From Clostridia bacterium (lineage in GTDB: Bacteria > Bacillota > Clostridia > Christensenellales > Aristaeellaceae), in assembly GCA_009776385.1 (NCBI GenBank), contig WRFT01000108.1, positions 1 to 6,625 of the forward strand: DNA of 6,625 nucleotides, in the 5' to 3' direction. Position numbers and translations under genes: made by a program. The first letter of the stretch is position 1. Every line of letters starts with the position of its first letter. The notes under the pieces were generated by a model. The model ran no database searches. It had not been told where the DNA came from and saw only the letters and a program-made list of their open reading frames with translations. Positions 1 through 4,823 of the stretch are shown here, piece after piece.

Positions 1-54
1 ACGGCGACCGGTTACGGCACATCATACACTATTGAAACAGGTATATCAATTATG

Positions 55-66
55 CCAATGCATTGG
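55..66. repeat. 12-base perfect palindrome downstream of the acetyltransferase gene
   Basis: CCAATG followed directly by CATTGG forms a perfect loopless palindrome just past the stop codon of the minus-strand acetyltransferase gene. On the plus strand it is followed by TTTTGTTT. A second inverted pair, TGAAACA at 33-39 and TGTTTCA at 70-76, encloses it off-centre. On the minus strand, where the gene reads, no T-tract follows, so it is not a convincing terminator for that gene. It could be a protein-binding site or a weak terminator for something entering from the left edge. Function is not known. Confidence 0.35.
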
Positions 67-73
67 TTTTGTT

Positions 74-820
74 TCAGTATTTCAGTAAATAGCGCGCGTC
101 GGCCTTCAGTAAACCCGCGGTCATGCCGCGCAGGGCGGCGGCGCCCGTCACGCGTGCGGCGGCGTCCCCGAATCGGCCGATGGTTAAAATGCCCTCCCGC
201 AGCGCGGGCGCTTCCAGCTTGCCAAAGGTTTCCGACCCTAACGGGGCGCAGTGGCGGTACTGCGGCGTGTACAGCCTGCCGCCCTGAGGCGGAATGACGT
301 ACATATCCGTCTTTGTCTGCGACAGCGTCCCATGCGCGTGATCCCATTCCTCAATGCCGTGTATGAAGGTGCTTCTGGTAAAGTTAACGCCGATGAGCAA
401 AATTTGCGCGTCCCGTTCCCACAGTTTGTAATAGGTGCCGCCCTTGCCGCAGGGCGTTTGAATCAGCTCTTCCCCGCAGATAAACGCCTCCGCGTCCGCG
501 CCCAGCGCCGCCAAAGAATGCGTGGGGTGCAGTGAGCGGTAAACACCCGGCCTTTTGCGGAACAGCTCCGTTAAAACCCCCACGCAGGTAGGGGTGTGTA
601 AAACGTCCATCACGGGGTTCTCAACGCCCACATTGTTCCATGTATGGCTGGGCAGCACCAGCAAGCCCGGGCGCATGTACGCGGTCAACGCGTCAAGCAC
701 GGTATCCGCGCGGCCTTCCACCTCCCCGATGGCCTTGTTGGAAAGATGAACCAATAAAGTCCCAAAAGGGTTGATGCGCAGCGCCTCTAAATGGGTGATT
801 AGGTCTTTGAATGTATACAA
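74..820 (-). CDS. AAC(3)-family aminoglycoside N-acetyltransferase-like protein
   Basis: This 248-residue protein belongs to the antibiotic N-acetyltransferase (AAC(3), YokD-like) family, cytoplasmic enzymes that move an acetyl group from acetyl-CoA to an amine; the classic substrate is the 3-amino group of 2-deoxystreptamine aminoglycosides. Family hallmarks are the RSLHPTHS segment (residues 95-102), the glycine-rich CGKGGTYYKL stretch (124-133), and LIGVNFTRSTFIHGIEEW (142-159) with the conserved His and Glu residues of the active-site region. Length is close to the usual 250-280 residues, so it appears intact. The start is TTG: AAAGGAG lies 8 bases before it and no better in-frame ATG is near. 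It follows the ABC ATPase gene by 64 bases with no separate promoter visible, so co-transcription is likely. Many chromosomal members of this family in Bacillota have no proven resistance role, so the real substrate is open. Family assignment is firm; aminoglycoside activity is inference. Confidence 0.88.
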   Translation of the reverse strand: MYTFKDLITHLEALRINPFGTLLVHLSNKAIGEVEGRADTVLDALTAYMRPGLLVLPSHTWNNVGVENPVMDVLHTPTCVGVLTELFRKRPGVYRSLHPTHSLAALGADAEAFICGEELIQTPCGKGGTYYKLWERDAQILLIGVNFTRSTFIHGIEEWDHAHGTLSQTKTDMYVIPPQGGRLYTPQYRHCAPLGSETFGKLEAPALREGILTIGRFGDAAARVTGAAALRGMTAGLLKADARYLLKY

Positions 821-826
821 ATAAAC

Positions 827-835
827 GACTCCTTT
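827..835 (-). promoter_or_regulatory. Ribosome binding site that fixes a TTG start
   Basis: On the minus strand AAAGGAG stands 8 bases upstream of the TTG at 820. This is the only good Shine-Dalgarno sequence near the beginning of the acetyltransferase reading frame and is the reason for accepting a TTG start. Confidence 0.6.
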
Positions 836-884
836 TAAGGTTTTTACCCTGCGTTATCCGGCATAGGGTTACGCGCGTGACGCT

Positions 885-1673
885 TTACGGCTTACGGGGC
901 GGTAAAGCCGCGCACACATAGTGCGCGTCCCCGTCCCGGATGAGTTTAAGCGGCGTGTTGTAGATATCCTCCAAGCTGTCGTCGCGGATAACGGCCCCGG
1001 ATTCACCCGCCAGAACGAGGCGGCCGTGATGCATCACAAACAGTTTGTCAGCAAAATGCGCGGCCAGCGTCAAATCATGCATGACGACCAATGCCGTCTT
1101 GCCCTGTCCATCCACCAAACGCCTTAACAAGGACATCACATCCAGGCTGTGCGCGATATCCAAACTCGATACCGGCTCGTCCAGCAGCATGAGTTCCGGC
1201 GTCTGGCAAATAGCCTTGGCCATCATGGCGCGCTGCGTTTCACCGCCGGATAAGGTATCTAAGTCCCTGTCCGCAAGCGGCAGAATGCCTACGCTTTCCA
1301 GCGCCTCCAGTGCGATATCGGCGTCCGCCTTGCTCTCGGAGGATAGGGGTCCCAGAAAAGGTGTTCTGCCCGTCAACACATAGGTCAGCACCGTCATATC
1401 AAACGCGGGCGCCGTCTTTTGCGGCACAAAAGCCATTCTGCGCGCCAGTTCCGTACCGGAATAATCCTTCAGCGGCCTTTCATCCAATGTGATGCCGCCC
1501 CGTGAAGGCGTTATCAAACGCGCCATTAGGCGCATCAGCGTGGTTTTTCCGGATCCGTTCGGCCCAATCAGGCAGGTTAGTTTCCCCTTGTCGATGACGG
1601 CGTTGATATCGCGTATAAAATCATCCCCGCCGTCAAAGGCATAGGATACCGCCTTGAGTTCCATGATGGACAC
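885..1673 (-). CDS. ABC transporter ATP-binding protein, FecE/BtuD (iron-siderophore/cobalamin) type
   Basis: This is the cytoplasmic ATPase subunit of an importer of the iron(III)-chelate, heme or cobalamin class, which powers a FecCD-type permease. Counting from the chosen start (262 residues), Walker A GPNGSGKT is at about 37-44, the Q-loop VPQK near 85, the signature LSGGETQ near 141-147, Walker B LMLLDEP near 161-167, the D-loop SSLD just after, and the H-loop His in VMHD near 199. The segment VLTGRTPFLGPLS after the Q-loop is typical of the FecE/BtuD branch. All catalytic motifs are intact. The start is taken as GTG at 1673 because AGGTGG lies 6 bases before it; ATG at 1664 is the alternative. 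The further upstream ATG at 1721 is unlikely because the predicted -10 hexamer lies downstream of it. Normally the permease and binding protein are encoded alongside; none is present here, since upstream is repeat-rich non-coding DNA and downstream is the acetyltransferase. The substrate therefore cannot be named. Confidence 0.9.
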   Translation of the reverse strand: MSIMELKAVSYAFDGGDDFIRDINAVIDKGKLTCLIGPNGSGKTTLMRLMARLITPSRGGITLDERPLKDYSGTELARRMAFVPQKTAPAFDMTVLTYVLTGRTPFLGPLSSESKADADIALEALESVGILPLADRDLDTLSGGETQRAMMAKAICQTPELMLLDEPVSSLDIAHSLDVMSLLRRLVDGQGKTALVVMHDLTLAAHFADKLFVMHHGRLVLAGESGAVIRDDSLEDIYNTPLKLIRDGDAHYVCAALPPRKP

Positions 1674-1699
1674 CGCATACCACCTGCCTTTCACGGTGA

Positions 1700-1728
1700 A
1701 TTTTAACGCATGCGGGTACAAATGTCGA
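1700..1728 (-). promoter_or_regulatory. Putative sigma-A promoter of the ABC ATPase gene
   Basis: On the minus strand TCGACA (1728-1723) and TAAAAT (1705-1700) are separated by 17 bases. Transcription would begin near 1693, leaving about 20 bases before the GTG start, which contains AGGTGG. This supports the internal start over the upstream ATG at 1721. The hexamers match the consensus moderately well; there is no experimental support. Confidence 0.45.
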
Positions 1729-1773
1729 TGCCGGCGCGGGGTGGCGGTCTGCGGTAATCTCGATTGTCCTTCA

Positions 1774-1822
1774 ACTCTCCACTAATCACTGACCACTGAC
1801 CACTAACCACTCTTCACTCCAA
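1774..1822. repeat. Heptamer tandem repeat, seven units of ACTNNNC
   Basis: Seven consecutive heptamers run without interruption: ACTCTCC, ACTAATC, ACTGACC, ACTGACC, ACTAACC, ACTCTTC and a final decayed ACTCCAA. The ACT triplet is invariant and the last base of the first six is C, while the middle three bases vary. The tract lies in non-coding DNA upstream of the ABC ATPase promoter and next to the inverted-repeat elements. It resembles the short heptamer repeats seen in intergenic DNA of several bacterial groups. No coding role is seen. Confidence 0.75.
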
Positions 1823-1835
1823 CCTTGTACCGTCC

Positions 1836-1855
1836 CGTCTTTGCGAGCCGCGTGA
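1836..1855 (+). repeat. Truncated arm of the dispersed inverted-repeat element (copy A)
   Basis: CGTCTTTGCGAGCCGCGTGA matches the first 20 bases of the left arm at 6520 with a single difference, then diverges. No partner arm follows directly, so this is a solitary broken arm, lying 25 bases before a complete element. Confidence 0.6.
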
Positions 1856-1880
1856 TAATGCGTTACTTTAGGCAAGTCTT

Positions 1881-2009
1881 TCTTCGCGAGCTGCCGGCGG
1901 CAGCGTGGCGATCCAGCGTTCCTTACCTTGTCAATATAATCTGCATAAAAGCGTAATTTCAAATGTCAAAACCCGGATCGCCACGCCGTATACACGGCTC
2001 GCGAAGACG
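1881..2009. repeat. Dispersed inverted-repeat element, complete copy B
   Basis: The left arm (1881-1921) and right arm (1969-2009) are inverted copies about 40 bases long. Both begin, read inward, with TCTTCGCGAGC and later share CGTGGCGATCC. Between these blocks each arm carries its own small hairpin: GCTGCC-GGC-GGCAGC on the left, and GCCGT-ATAC-ACGGC on the right. The 47-base centre is AT-rich and contains no gene. The stretch AAATGTCAAAACCCGGATCG at the inner edge of the right arm is nearly the same in copy C at 6433. The element resembles the widespread intergenic repeats of the form GTCATTGCGAG...GCAATCC, and is probably a REP- or MITE-like non-autonomous repeat. It has no transposase and no clear target duplication. 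Confidence 0.8.
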
Positions 2010-2139
2010 TGTGCTATGGTATTGGCATGTATCATCAAAGCACTATCCCTCGGTTCATCATCCTCCCCCGTCACGCTCCAAACTCCATTCTCTATTCGTT
2101 CAACCTTCCTGCAACTCCCCTTCGTGCCCTCCATATCGC
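2010..2139. other. Non-coding stretch between repeat element and tRNA promoter
   Basis: No gene is supported in these 130 bases. Open frames run through here on both strands, but they cross the repeat element or the tRNA gene, lack ribosome binding sites and have low-complexity, arginine/serine/proline-rich translations without recognisable domains. The pyrimidine-rich plus strand carries no clear RNA gene. Confidence 0.5.
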
Positions 2140-2169
2140 TTGACGGGTATTGCGGCCGCGTGGTATACT
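2140..2169 (+). promoter_or_regulatory. Extended -10 promoter of the tRNA-Val gene
   Basis: TTGACG (2140-2145) and TATACT (2164-2169) are separated by 18 bases, and TGG directly before the -10 supplies an extended -10 TGN. Transcription would start near 2176, giving a leader of about 75 bases to be trimmed from the tRNA precursor. This is the best consensus promoter in the window, as expected for a stable RNA gene. Confidence 0.7.
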
Positions 2170-2250
2170 CAGCCATCGGAAGCAAGCCATCAAGGTTACT
2201 GTTTATACCCCTCTGTCTTCATGTTATCTCCTCCCGAACCTCCCGTATTT

Positions 2251-2326
2251 GGTCTGTTGGCTCAGTTGGTAGAGCACATCGTTCACATCGATGGGGTCAC
2301 TGGTTCGAGTCCAGTACAGACCACCA
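2251..2326 (+). tRNA. tRNA-Val, anticodon CAC
   Basis: The 76-base gene folds into a complete cloverleaf. The acceptor stem GGTCTGT (2251-2257) pairs perfectly with ACAGACC (2316-2322). The D stem is GCTC/GAGC. The anticodon stem CATCG/CGATG closes the loop TTCACAT with anticodon CAC at 2284-2286, which reads GTG valine codons. The T stem is ACTGG/CCAGT with loop TTCGAGT. The discriminator base is A and the terminal CCA (2324-2326) is encoded in the DNA, as is common in Bacillota. It is a stand-alone tRNA gene with its own promoter and terminator. Confidence 0.97.
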
Positions 2327-2327
2327 A

Positions 2328-2353
2328 GCCGCTCGAAGAGCGGCCTTTCTATT
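2328..2353 (+). terminator. Rho-independent-type terminator after tRNA-Val
   Basis: GCCGCTC (2328-2334) and GAGCGGC (2338-2344) form a perfect 7-base-pair, GC-rich stem with a GAA loop, followed by CTTTCTATTT. The hairpin starts 2 bases after the tRNA CCA. The T-tract is interrupted, so termination may be partial and some read-through into the downstream acetyltransferase gene is possible. Confidence 0.75.
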
Positions 2354-2385
2354 TACGATAAATCTGATGCTTTGCGAGGTGGATA

Positions 2386-2820
2386 ATGATTACTTTAAAA
2401 GAAATTACCCCGGTTAACTGGCACGAATGTATTCATTTGGCCGTCAAGGAAGACCAGAAGAAGTTTGTGGCCTCAAACGTCTACTCGCTTGCGCAGGCGA
2501 AGGTGTATCCAAGCTATACACCGCTTGCTATCTACCATGATGACGAAATGGTGGGCTTCATCCTGTACGGCATTGACCCTGACGATAACCAAATGGAGAT
2601 TGCCCGTCTGATGATTGACCAACGATACCAGGGAAAAGGCTACGGCAGGGCGGCGATGACACAATTACTGGAGATAATCAGGCAGGACGCGCCGCCGAGC
2701 GTTGTTTATATCAGTTTTGTGCCCGAAAACAAAAACGCCGAGGCGCTGTACCTAAGCTTGGGTTTTGAGCATACCGGTGAAATCAAGGACGGCGAGCTGG
2801 TTATGAAACACATGCTTTAA
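2386..2820 (+). CDS. GNAT-family N-acetyltransferase, BltD-like (spermine/spermidine acetyltransferase type)
   Basis: This 144-residue single-domain GNAT protein is cytoplasmic and moves acetyl groups from acetyl-CoA to a primary amine. The acetyl-CoA pyrophosphate-binding motif A is clear: RLMIDQRYQGKGYGRAAM, with QGKGYG at 82-87. Motif B contains NAEALYLSLGF (117-127), whose Tyr is the usual general acid. The layout, with VGFILYG in the middle and a GEI-GELVMKHML end, resembles Bacillus BltD, which acetylates polyamines; the substrate here is inferred from that resemblance only. GAGGTGG ends 3 bases before the ATG, a close but usable spacing, and no earlier in-frame start has a ribosome binding site. 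It lies 40 bases after the tRNA terminator; no strong promoter of its own is visible, so it may depend on read-through from the tRNA promoter. It converges with the ATPase gene. Confidence 0.88.
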   Translation: MITLKEITPVNWHECIHLAVKEDQKKFVASNVYSLAQAKVYPSYTPLAIYHDDEMVGFILYGIDPDDNQMEIARLMIDQRYQGKGYGRAAMTQLLEIIRQDAPPSVVYISFVPENKNAEALYLSLGFEHTGEIKDGELVMKHML

Positions 2821-2882
2821 GCACATTGTATGCATCAGTAATCAGAAAATGCATTATAAAATCCGGTGTGACGGCCCTTTGT
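2821..2882. other. Intergenic space between convergent genes
   Basis: These 62 bases separate the 3' ends of the GNAT gene (plus) and the ATPase gene (minus). Two ATGCAT hexamers at 2829-2834 and 2849-2854 form a weak inverted pair with a 14-base loop that could serve either direction, but neither side has a strong T-tract. No good terminator is seen. Confidence 0.3.
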
Positions 2883-4187
2883 TTAAAGCAGTTCTTTCGT
2901 CTTTCGGGCAAGATAAAGCGGTAGATTCGTGATTTTTCCGTTTGGAATATAGCCGCGTTTGGAAAATCGAATGGCGTGCGTAGGTTCCGCTTCGTTGATA
3001 TATCGTTTAAAGGATGGCGCGGACTTGTTTTCACCGCTTTTAACTTCTATAGGAATGATCTTCGTTCCGTGCTGCAGCACAAAATCAATCTCCCCGCTGC
3101 CCGTAGAAAAATAGCGCGGCGCTGTATCAAACTGCCCCCGCAGCTGCTGCAATACATAGTTTTCTGTCAGCGGGCCCTTGAACTGATAATCGGCTTTGAG
3201 CAAAATCGCGCTGTTATCAAGCCCCGCCATACTCTTTAAAAGCCCCGTGTCAAACACGAACAGTTTGAAACAATCCAGCCTGTCAAACGCGGAGAGCGGA
3301 TGCTCCATTTTGGTGATGTTATAAACCCGGTTGAGTATACCGGCAGATACAAGCCACTCTATGGCCTCCTCATAGTCTCTGGCCCTGCCCCCCTCCCGAA
3401 CCGCGCCATACATAAACTTCTCATTAGGTTTGGCAAGCTGAGAGACGATGCTGCGAAAGACCATCAGGATGCGCCCGCTGTTAACCTTTCCGTTGTGCTT
3501 GGAAAAGTCGTTTTCATATACCGCAACAAGCTCTTGCTGTATTCGGGAAATCCGTTTTGGGTCTTTATGCCTTATCCATGATGCCACACATTCGGGCATG
3601 CCGCCTATAATAAGGTAATTGTTGTAAGCTTCCAGCAGCCGGGTATGGAATATTGTCTCGATGGGCGCATCCTTGTGAATGCTCTGATAATAAGCATATA
3701 ACGGCTCATCCGTGGCGGCCAGAAACTCGTCAAAGGCAAGCGGATTTAAATCAAGCAAATTAATCATGCCGACGGGATAAGACTTTGGCTGCGAAAGCAG
3801 CGTACCAAGCAGGCTGCCCGCGGCGATAATATGAAACGCGGTTGCCTTTTCTTTAAAATACTTTAAGCTGTTCAGGGCTTCCGGGCATTCTTGAATTTCA
3901 TCAAAAATAATAAGCGTCTTTTCCGGTAAAATCTTTACCCCCGCAATAAGGGAAAGCAGCTCAACAATGCGATTCGGGTTTTTATTGGTCCTAAAGATAG
4001 ACTTTAGTTCATCCTCCTCGTCGAAGTTGAAATAGGCAAAGCTTGTATAACAACTTGCCCCAAATTCGCGCATGAGCCAGGTTTTGCCCACTTGCCGGGC
4101 GCCTTTAAGCACAAGCGGCTTGCGGTCTTCGCGATTTTTCCATTCTATTAATTCTTGTAATGCGTTTCGCTTCAAGCCAATGAACAT
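2883..4187 (-). CDS. AAA_14/DUF4143 ATPase with PD-(D/E)XK-like C-terminal domain
   Basis: This is a 434-residue two-domain protein of the large AAA_14 plus DUF4143 family, abundant in gut anaerobes; its physiological role is not established. The N-terminal P-loop domain carries Walker A GARQVGKT (29-36), Walker B LIIFDEIQ (92-99) and the sensor-like stretch IAAGSLLG (121-128). A linker with NNYLIIGGMPECV (189-201) leads into DUF4143, which has TENYVLQQL (341-349), GEIDFVL (365-371) and PIEVKSG (379-385). The Asp/Glu/Lys set D368, E381 and K383 fits a PD-(D/E)XK nuclease-like core. All motifs are intact and the length is normal. The reading frame is open to a TTG at 4226 with no ribosome binding site; ATG at 4187 gives the usual short lead before Walker A and is preceded directly by GAAAGG, an unusually tight spacing. 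It lies downstream of a Phd-type antitoxin and a toxin remnant, behind a 32-base phased repeat. No membrane segment is present. Confidence 0.88.
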   Translation of the reverse strand: MFIGLKRNALQELIEWKNREDRKPLVLKGARQVGKTWLMREFGASCYTSFAYFNFDEEDELKSIFRTNKNPNRIVELLSLIAGVKILPEKTLIIFDEIQECPEALNSLKYFKEKATAFHIIAAGSLLGTLLSQPKSYPVGMINLLDLNPLAFDEFLAATDEPLYAYYQSIHKDAPIETIFHTRLLEAYNNYLIIGGMPECVASWIRHKDPKRISRIQQELVAVYENDFSKHNGKVNSGRILMVFRSIVSQLAKPNEKFMYGAVREGGRARDYEEAIEWLVSAGILNRVYNITKMEHPLSAFDRLDCFKLFVFDTGLLKSMAGLDNSAILLKADYQFKGPLTENYVLQQLRGQFDTAPRYFSTGSGEIDFVLQHGTKIIPIEVKSGENKSAPSFKRYINEAEPTHAIRFSKRGYIPNGKITNLPLYLARKTKELL

Positions 4188-4207
4188 CCTTTCAAGATTC
4201 CCGGGGC

Positions 4208-4236
4208 AGAGTAACACATAAATCAAAGAAATACAA
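4208..4236 (-). promoter_or_regulatory. Weak candidate promoter of the ATPase gene
   Basis: On the minus strand TTGTAT (4236-4231) and TACTCT (4213-4208) are 17 bases apart, with TGT before the -10 as an extended element. Transcription would start near 4200, about 13 bases before the ATG. The -10 hexamer is a poor match, so this is tentative. The tandem 32-base units lie immediately upstream, where activator or repressor sites would be expected. Confidence 0.3.
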
Positions 4237-4243
4237 TGAAATG

Positions 4244-4371
4244 ACGCACATTTATCTGGCTTTTTTAGACAGAAAACGCACGTTTTTCCGACTTATTCAA
4301 AGAGAATACGCACATTTATCCGATAAATTTCAAGAAAAATCGTACGTGTTTACTTAAAAAGCGCCTGTATA
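4244..4371. repeat. Tandem repeats with exact 32-base period upstream of the ATPase gene
   Basis: Units begin at 4244, 4276 and 4308 with the core ACGCACRTTTWTC, and each ends in an A-rich tail. Units at 4276 and 4308 agree at 23 of 32 positions. A fourth, decayed unit keeps the register at 4340 (TCGTACGTGTTTAC), though its far part lies inside the toxin remnant. The 32-base step is close to three helical turns, so the cores would lie on one face of the DNA. In unit three ATTTATC-C-GATAAAT (4314-4328) is a perfect 15-base palindrome. The arrangement suggests a cluster of protein-binding sites controlling the ATPase gene. The protein that binds is unknown. Confidence 0.7.
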
Positions 4372-4430
4372 TCGTCTTGCAGGCTATGTAAAATCCGAAC
4401 CACTTCACATGTTAACGTGACATGTGCCAT
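4350..4430 (-). pseudogene. Remnant of a RelE/ParE-type toxin gene (26 codons)
   Basis: An ATG one base after the antitoxin stop codon, exactly where the toxin gene of such a pair normally begins, opens a 26-codon frame ending in TAA at 4352-4350. The translation after the first eight residues is CEVVRILHSLQDDIQALFK, which looks like the C-terminal tail of RelE/ParE toxins (EVVRVLHG-xx-D-xx-ALF). The roughly 60-70 residues that form the body of the toxin are absent. The simplest reading is an in-frame internal deletion that kept the start codon and the C-terminus. The first codons coincide with a short dyad, CACATGT and ACATGTG at 4406-4412 and 4420-4426, which may mark the junction. It could still be translated as a short peptide, but a toxin active site cannot be present. 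Confidence 0.55.
4406..4426. repeat. Inverted repeat with 7-base arms at the toxin remnant's 5' end
   Basis: CACATGT and ACATGTG are perfect inverted copies separated by TAACGTG. The dyad lies directly downstream of the antitoxin stop codon and inside the first codons of the toxin remnant. It lacks a T-tract on either strand, so it is not a normal terminator. It may be an operator, a deletion-associated hairpin, or chance. Confidence 0.5.
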
Positions 4431-4431
4431 A

Positions 4432-4677
4432 TTAACCTTCCAAGCCGGCAAATGCCTCGTCTATCGTCAAGCCGCCTTCTTTACGAAGTGATTCTACGCC
4501 CTTAGCAAGCTCGGACAGCAGACGGATGGTTGCCATTTGCTTTTCATAATCTGCCATGCTTTGCACAACATATTTACCGCGGCCATTCTTGGTCAGGTAA
4601 ACTGGGGAGCCGTCATCGCAGTGGCTCAGCACGGAACCATAGTTTTTTAAATCGGAAACAGGCAAAATCTGTGGCAT
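4432..4677 (-). CDS. Phd/YefM-type antitoxin
   Basis: This 81-residue protein has the layout of type II antitoxins of the Phd/YefM family. The N-terminal part, MPQILPVSDLKNYGSVLSHC, is the DNA-binding half with the usual short strand followed by a helix. It is followed by DDGSPVYLTKNGRGKYVVQSMADYEK (21-46), which matches the family pattern of a PV-Y-L-T-K-NG-G loop and a VVxSMxDYE stretch. The acidic and hydrophobic C-terminal part (50-81) would bind the toxin. AAGGAG lies 8 bases before the ATG, and a good promoter lies just upstream. Members normally repress their own operon together with the toxin. Here the toxin partner is reduced to a 26-codon stump, so the antitoxin is effectively orphaned; it might neutralise a related toxin elsewhere or act only as a repressor. 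The gene is intact and of typical length. Confidence 0.85.
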   Translation of the reverse strand: MPQILPVSDLKNYGSVLSHCDDGSPVYLTKNGRGKYVVQSMADYEKQMATIRLLSELAKGVESLRKEGGLTIDEAFAGLEG

Positions 4678-4699
4678 GATACCAACTCCTTACCCATAA

Positions 4700-4728
4700 A
4701 TCGTACCATAATTTTACCCGAAATTCAA
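4700..4728 (-). promoter_or_regulatory. Promoter of the antitoxin gene
   Basis: On the minus strand TTGAAT (4728-4723) and TACGAT (4705-4700) are 17 bases apart, and TGG before the -10 forms an extended -10. Transcription would start near 4693, leaving a leader of about 15 bases that holds AAGGAG. The sequence TTACCC occurs on the plus strand at 4690-4695 and 4714-4719, flanking the -10, and could be part of the autoregulatory site expected for a Phd-type antitoxin; that last point is inference. Confidence 0.6.
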
Positions 4729-4731
4729 CGG

Positions 4732-4767
4732 AAAATAAAAACAGCATCGCGCCGCCATGCACGATGC
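4732..4767 (-). terminator. Rho-independent terminator of the nucleotidyltransferase-like/CD3324 operon
   Basis: Read on the minus strand, GCATCG (4767-4762) and CGATGC (4749-4744) form a stem with a 12-base loop, followed by TGTTTTTATTTT. It lies about 57 bases after the stop codon of the CD3324-like gene and just before the antitoxin promoter, so it separates the two transcription units. Confidence 0.65.
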
Positions 4768-4823
4768 CGTCATATCATCACAAGAACGCCGCCGAACCGT
4801 ATACACAGCCCGGCGGACACCCC

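Noticed and set aside
1674..1721. ATG start at 1721 for the ABC ATPase
   Set aside because: The added residues do not look like the family, the predicted -10 lies downstream of it, and AGGTGG stands 6 bases before the GTG at 1673.
1881..2009. Insertion sequence with terminal inverted repeats
   Set aside because: The element is only 129 bases, has no transposase frame and no clear target-site duplication; it fits a REP- or MITE-like repeat better.
1931..2185. Minus-strand open frame of 84 codons
   Set aside because: It overlaps the repeat element and the tRNA promoter, has no ribosome binding site and no recognisable family.
2251..2326. tRNA gene as an attachment site of an integrated element
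   Set aside because: No integrase gene and no second copy of the tRNA 3' end were found in the window.
1905..2417. Plus-strand open frames of 170 and 132 codons across 1905-2417
   Set aside because: They run through the inverted-repeat element and the whole tRNA gene, lack ribosome binding sites and show no domain; they are chance frames.
2801..3034. Minus-strand 77-codon frame at the end of the ATPase gene
   Set aside because: It overlaps the ATPase reading frame in another phase and extends into the convergent GNAT gene, with no domain.
4188..4226. TTG start at 4226 for the ATPase
   Set aside because: There is no ribosome binding site before it, and the ATG at 4187 gives the usual distance to Walker A.
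4244..4371. CRISPR-like spacing of the 32-base repeats
   Set aside because: The conserved core is only about 13 bases, the intervening segments are related to each other rather than unique, the units are adjacent with no true spacers, and no cas gene is present.
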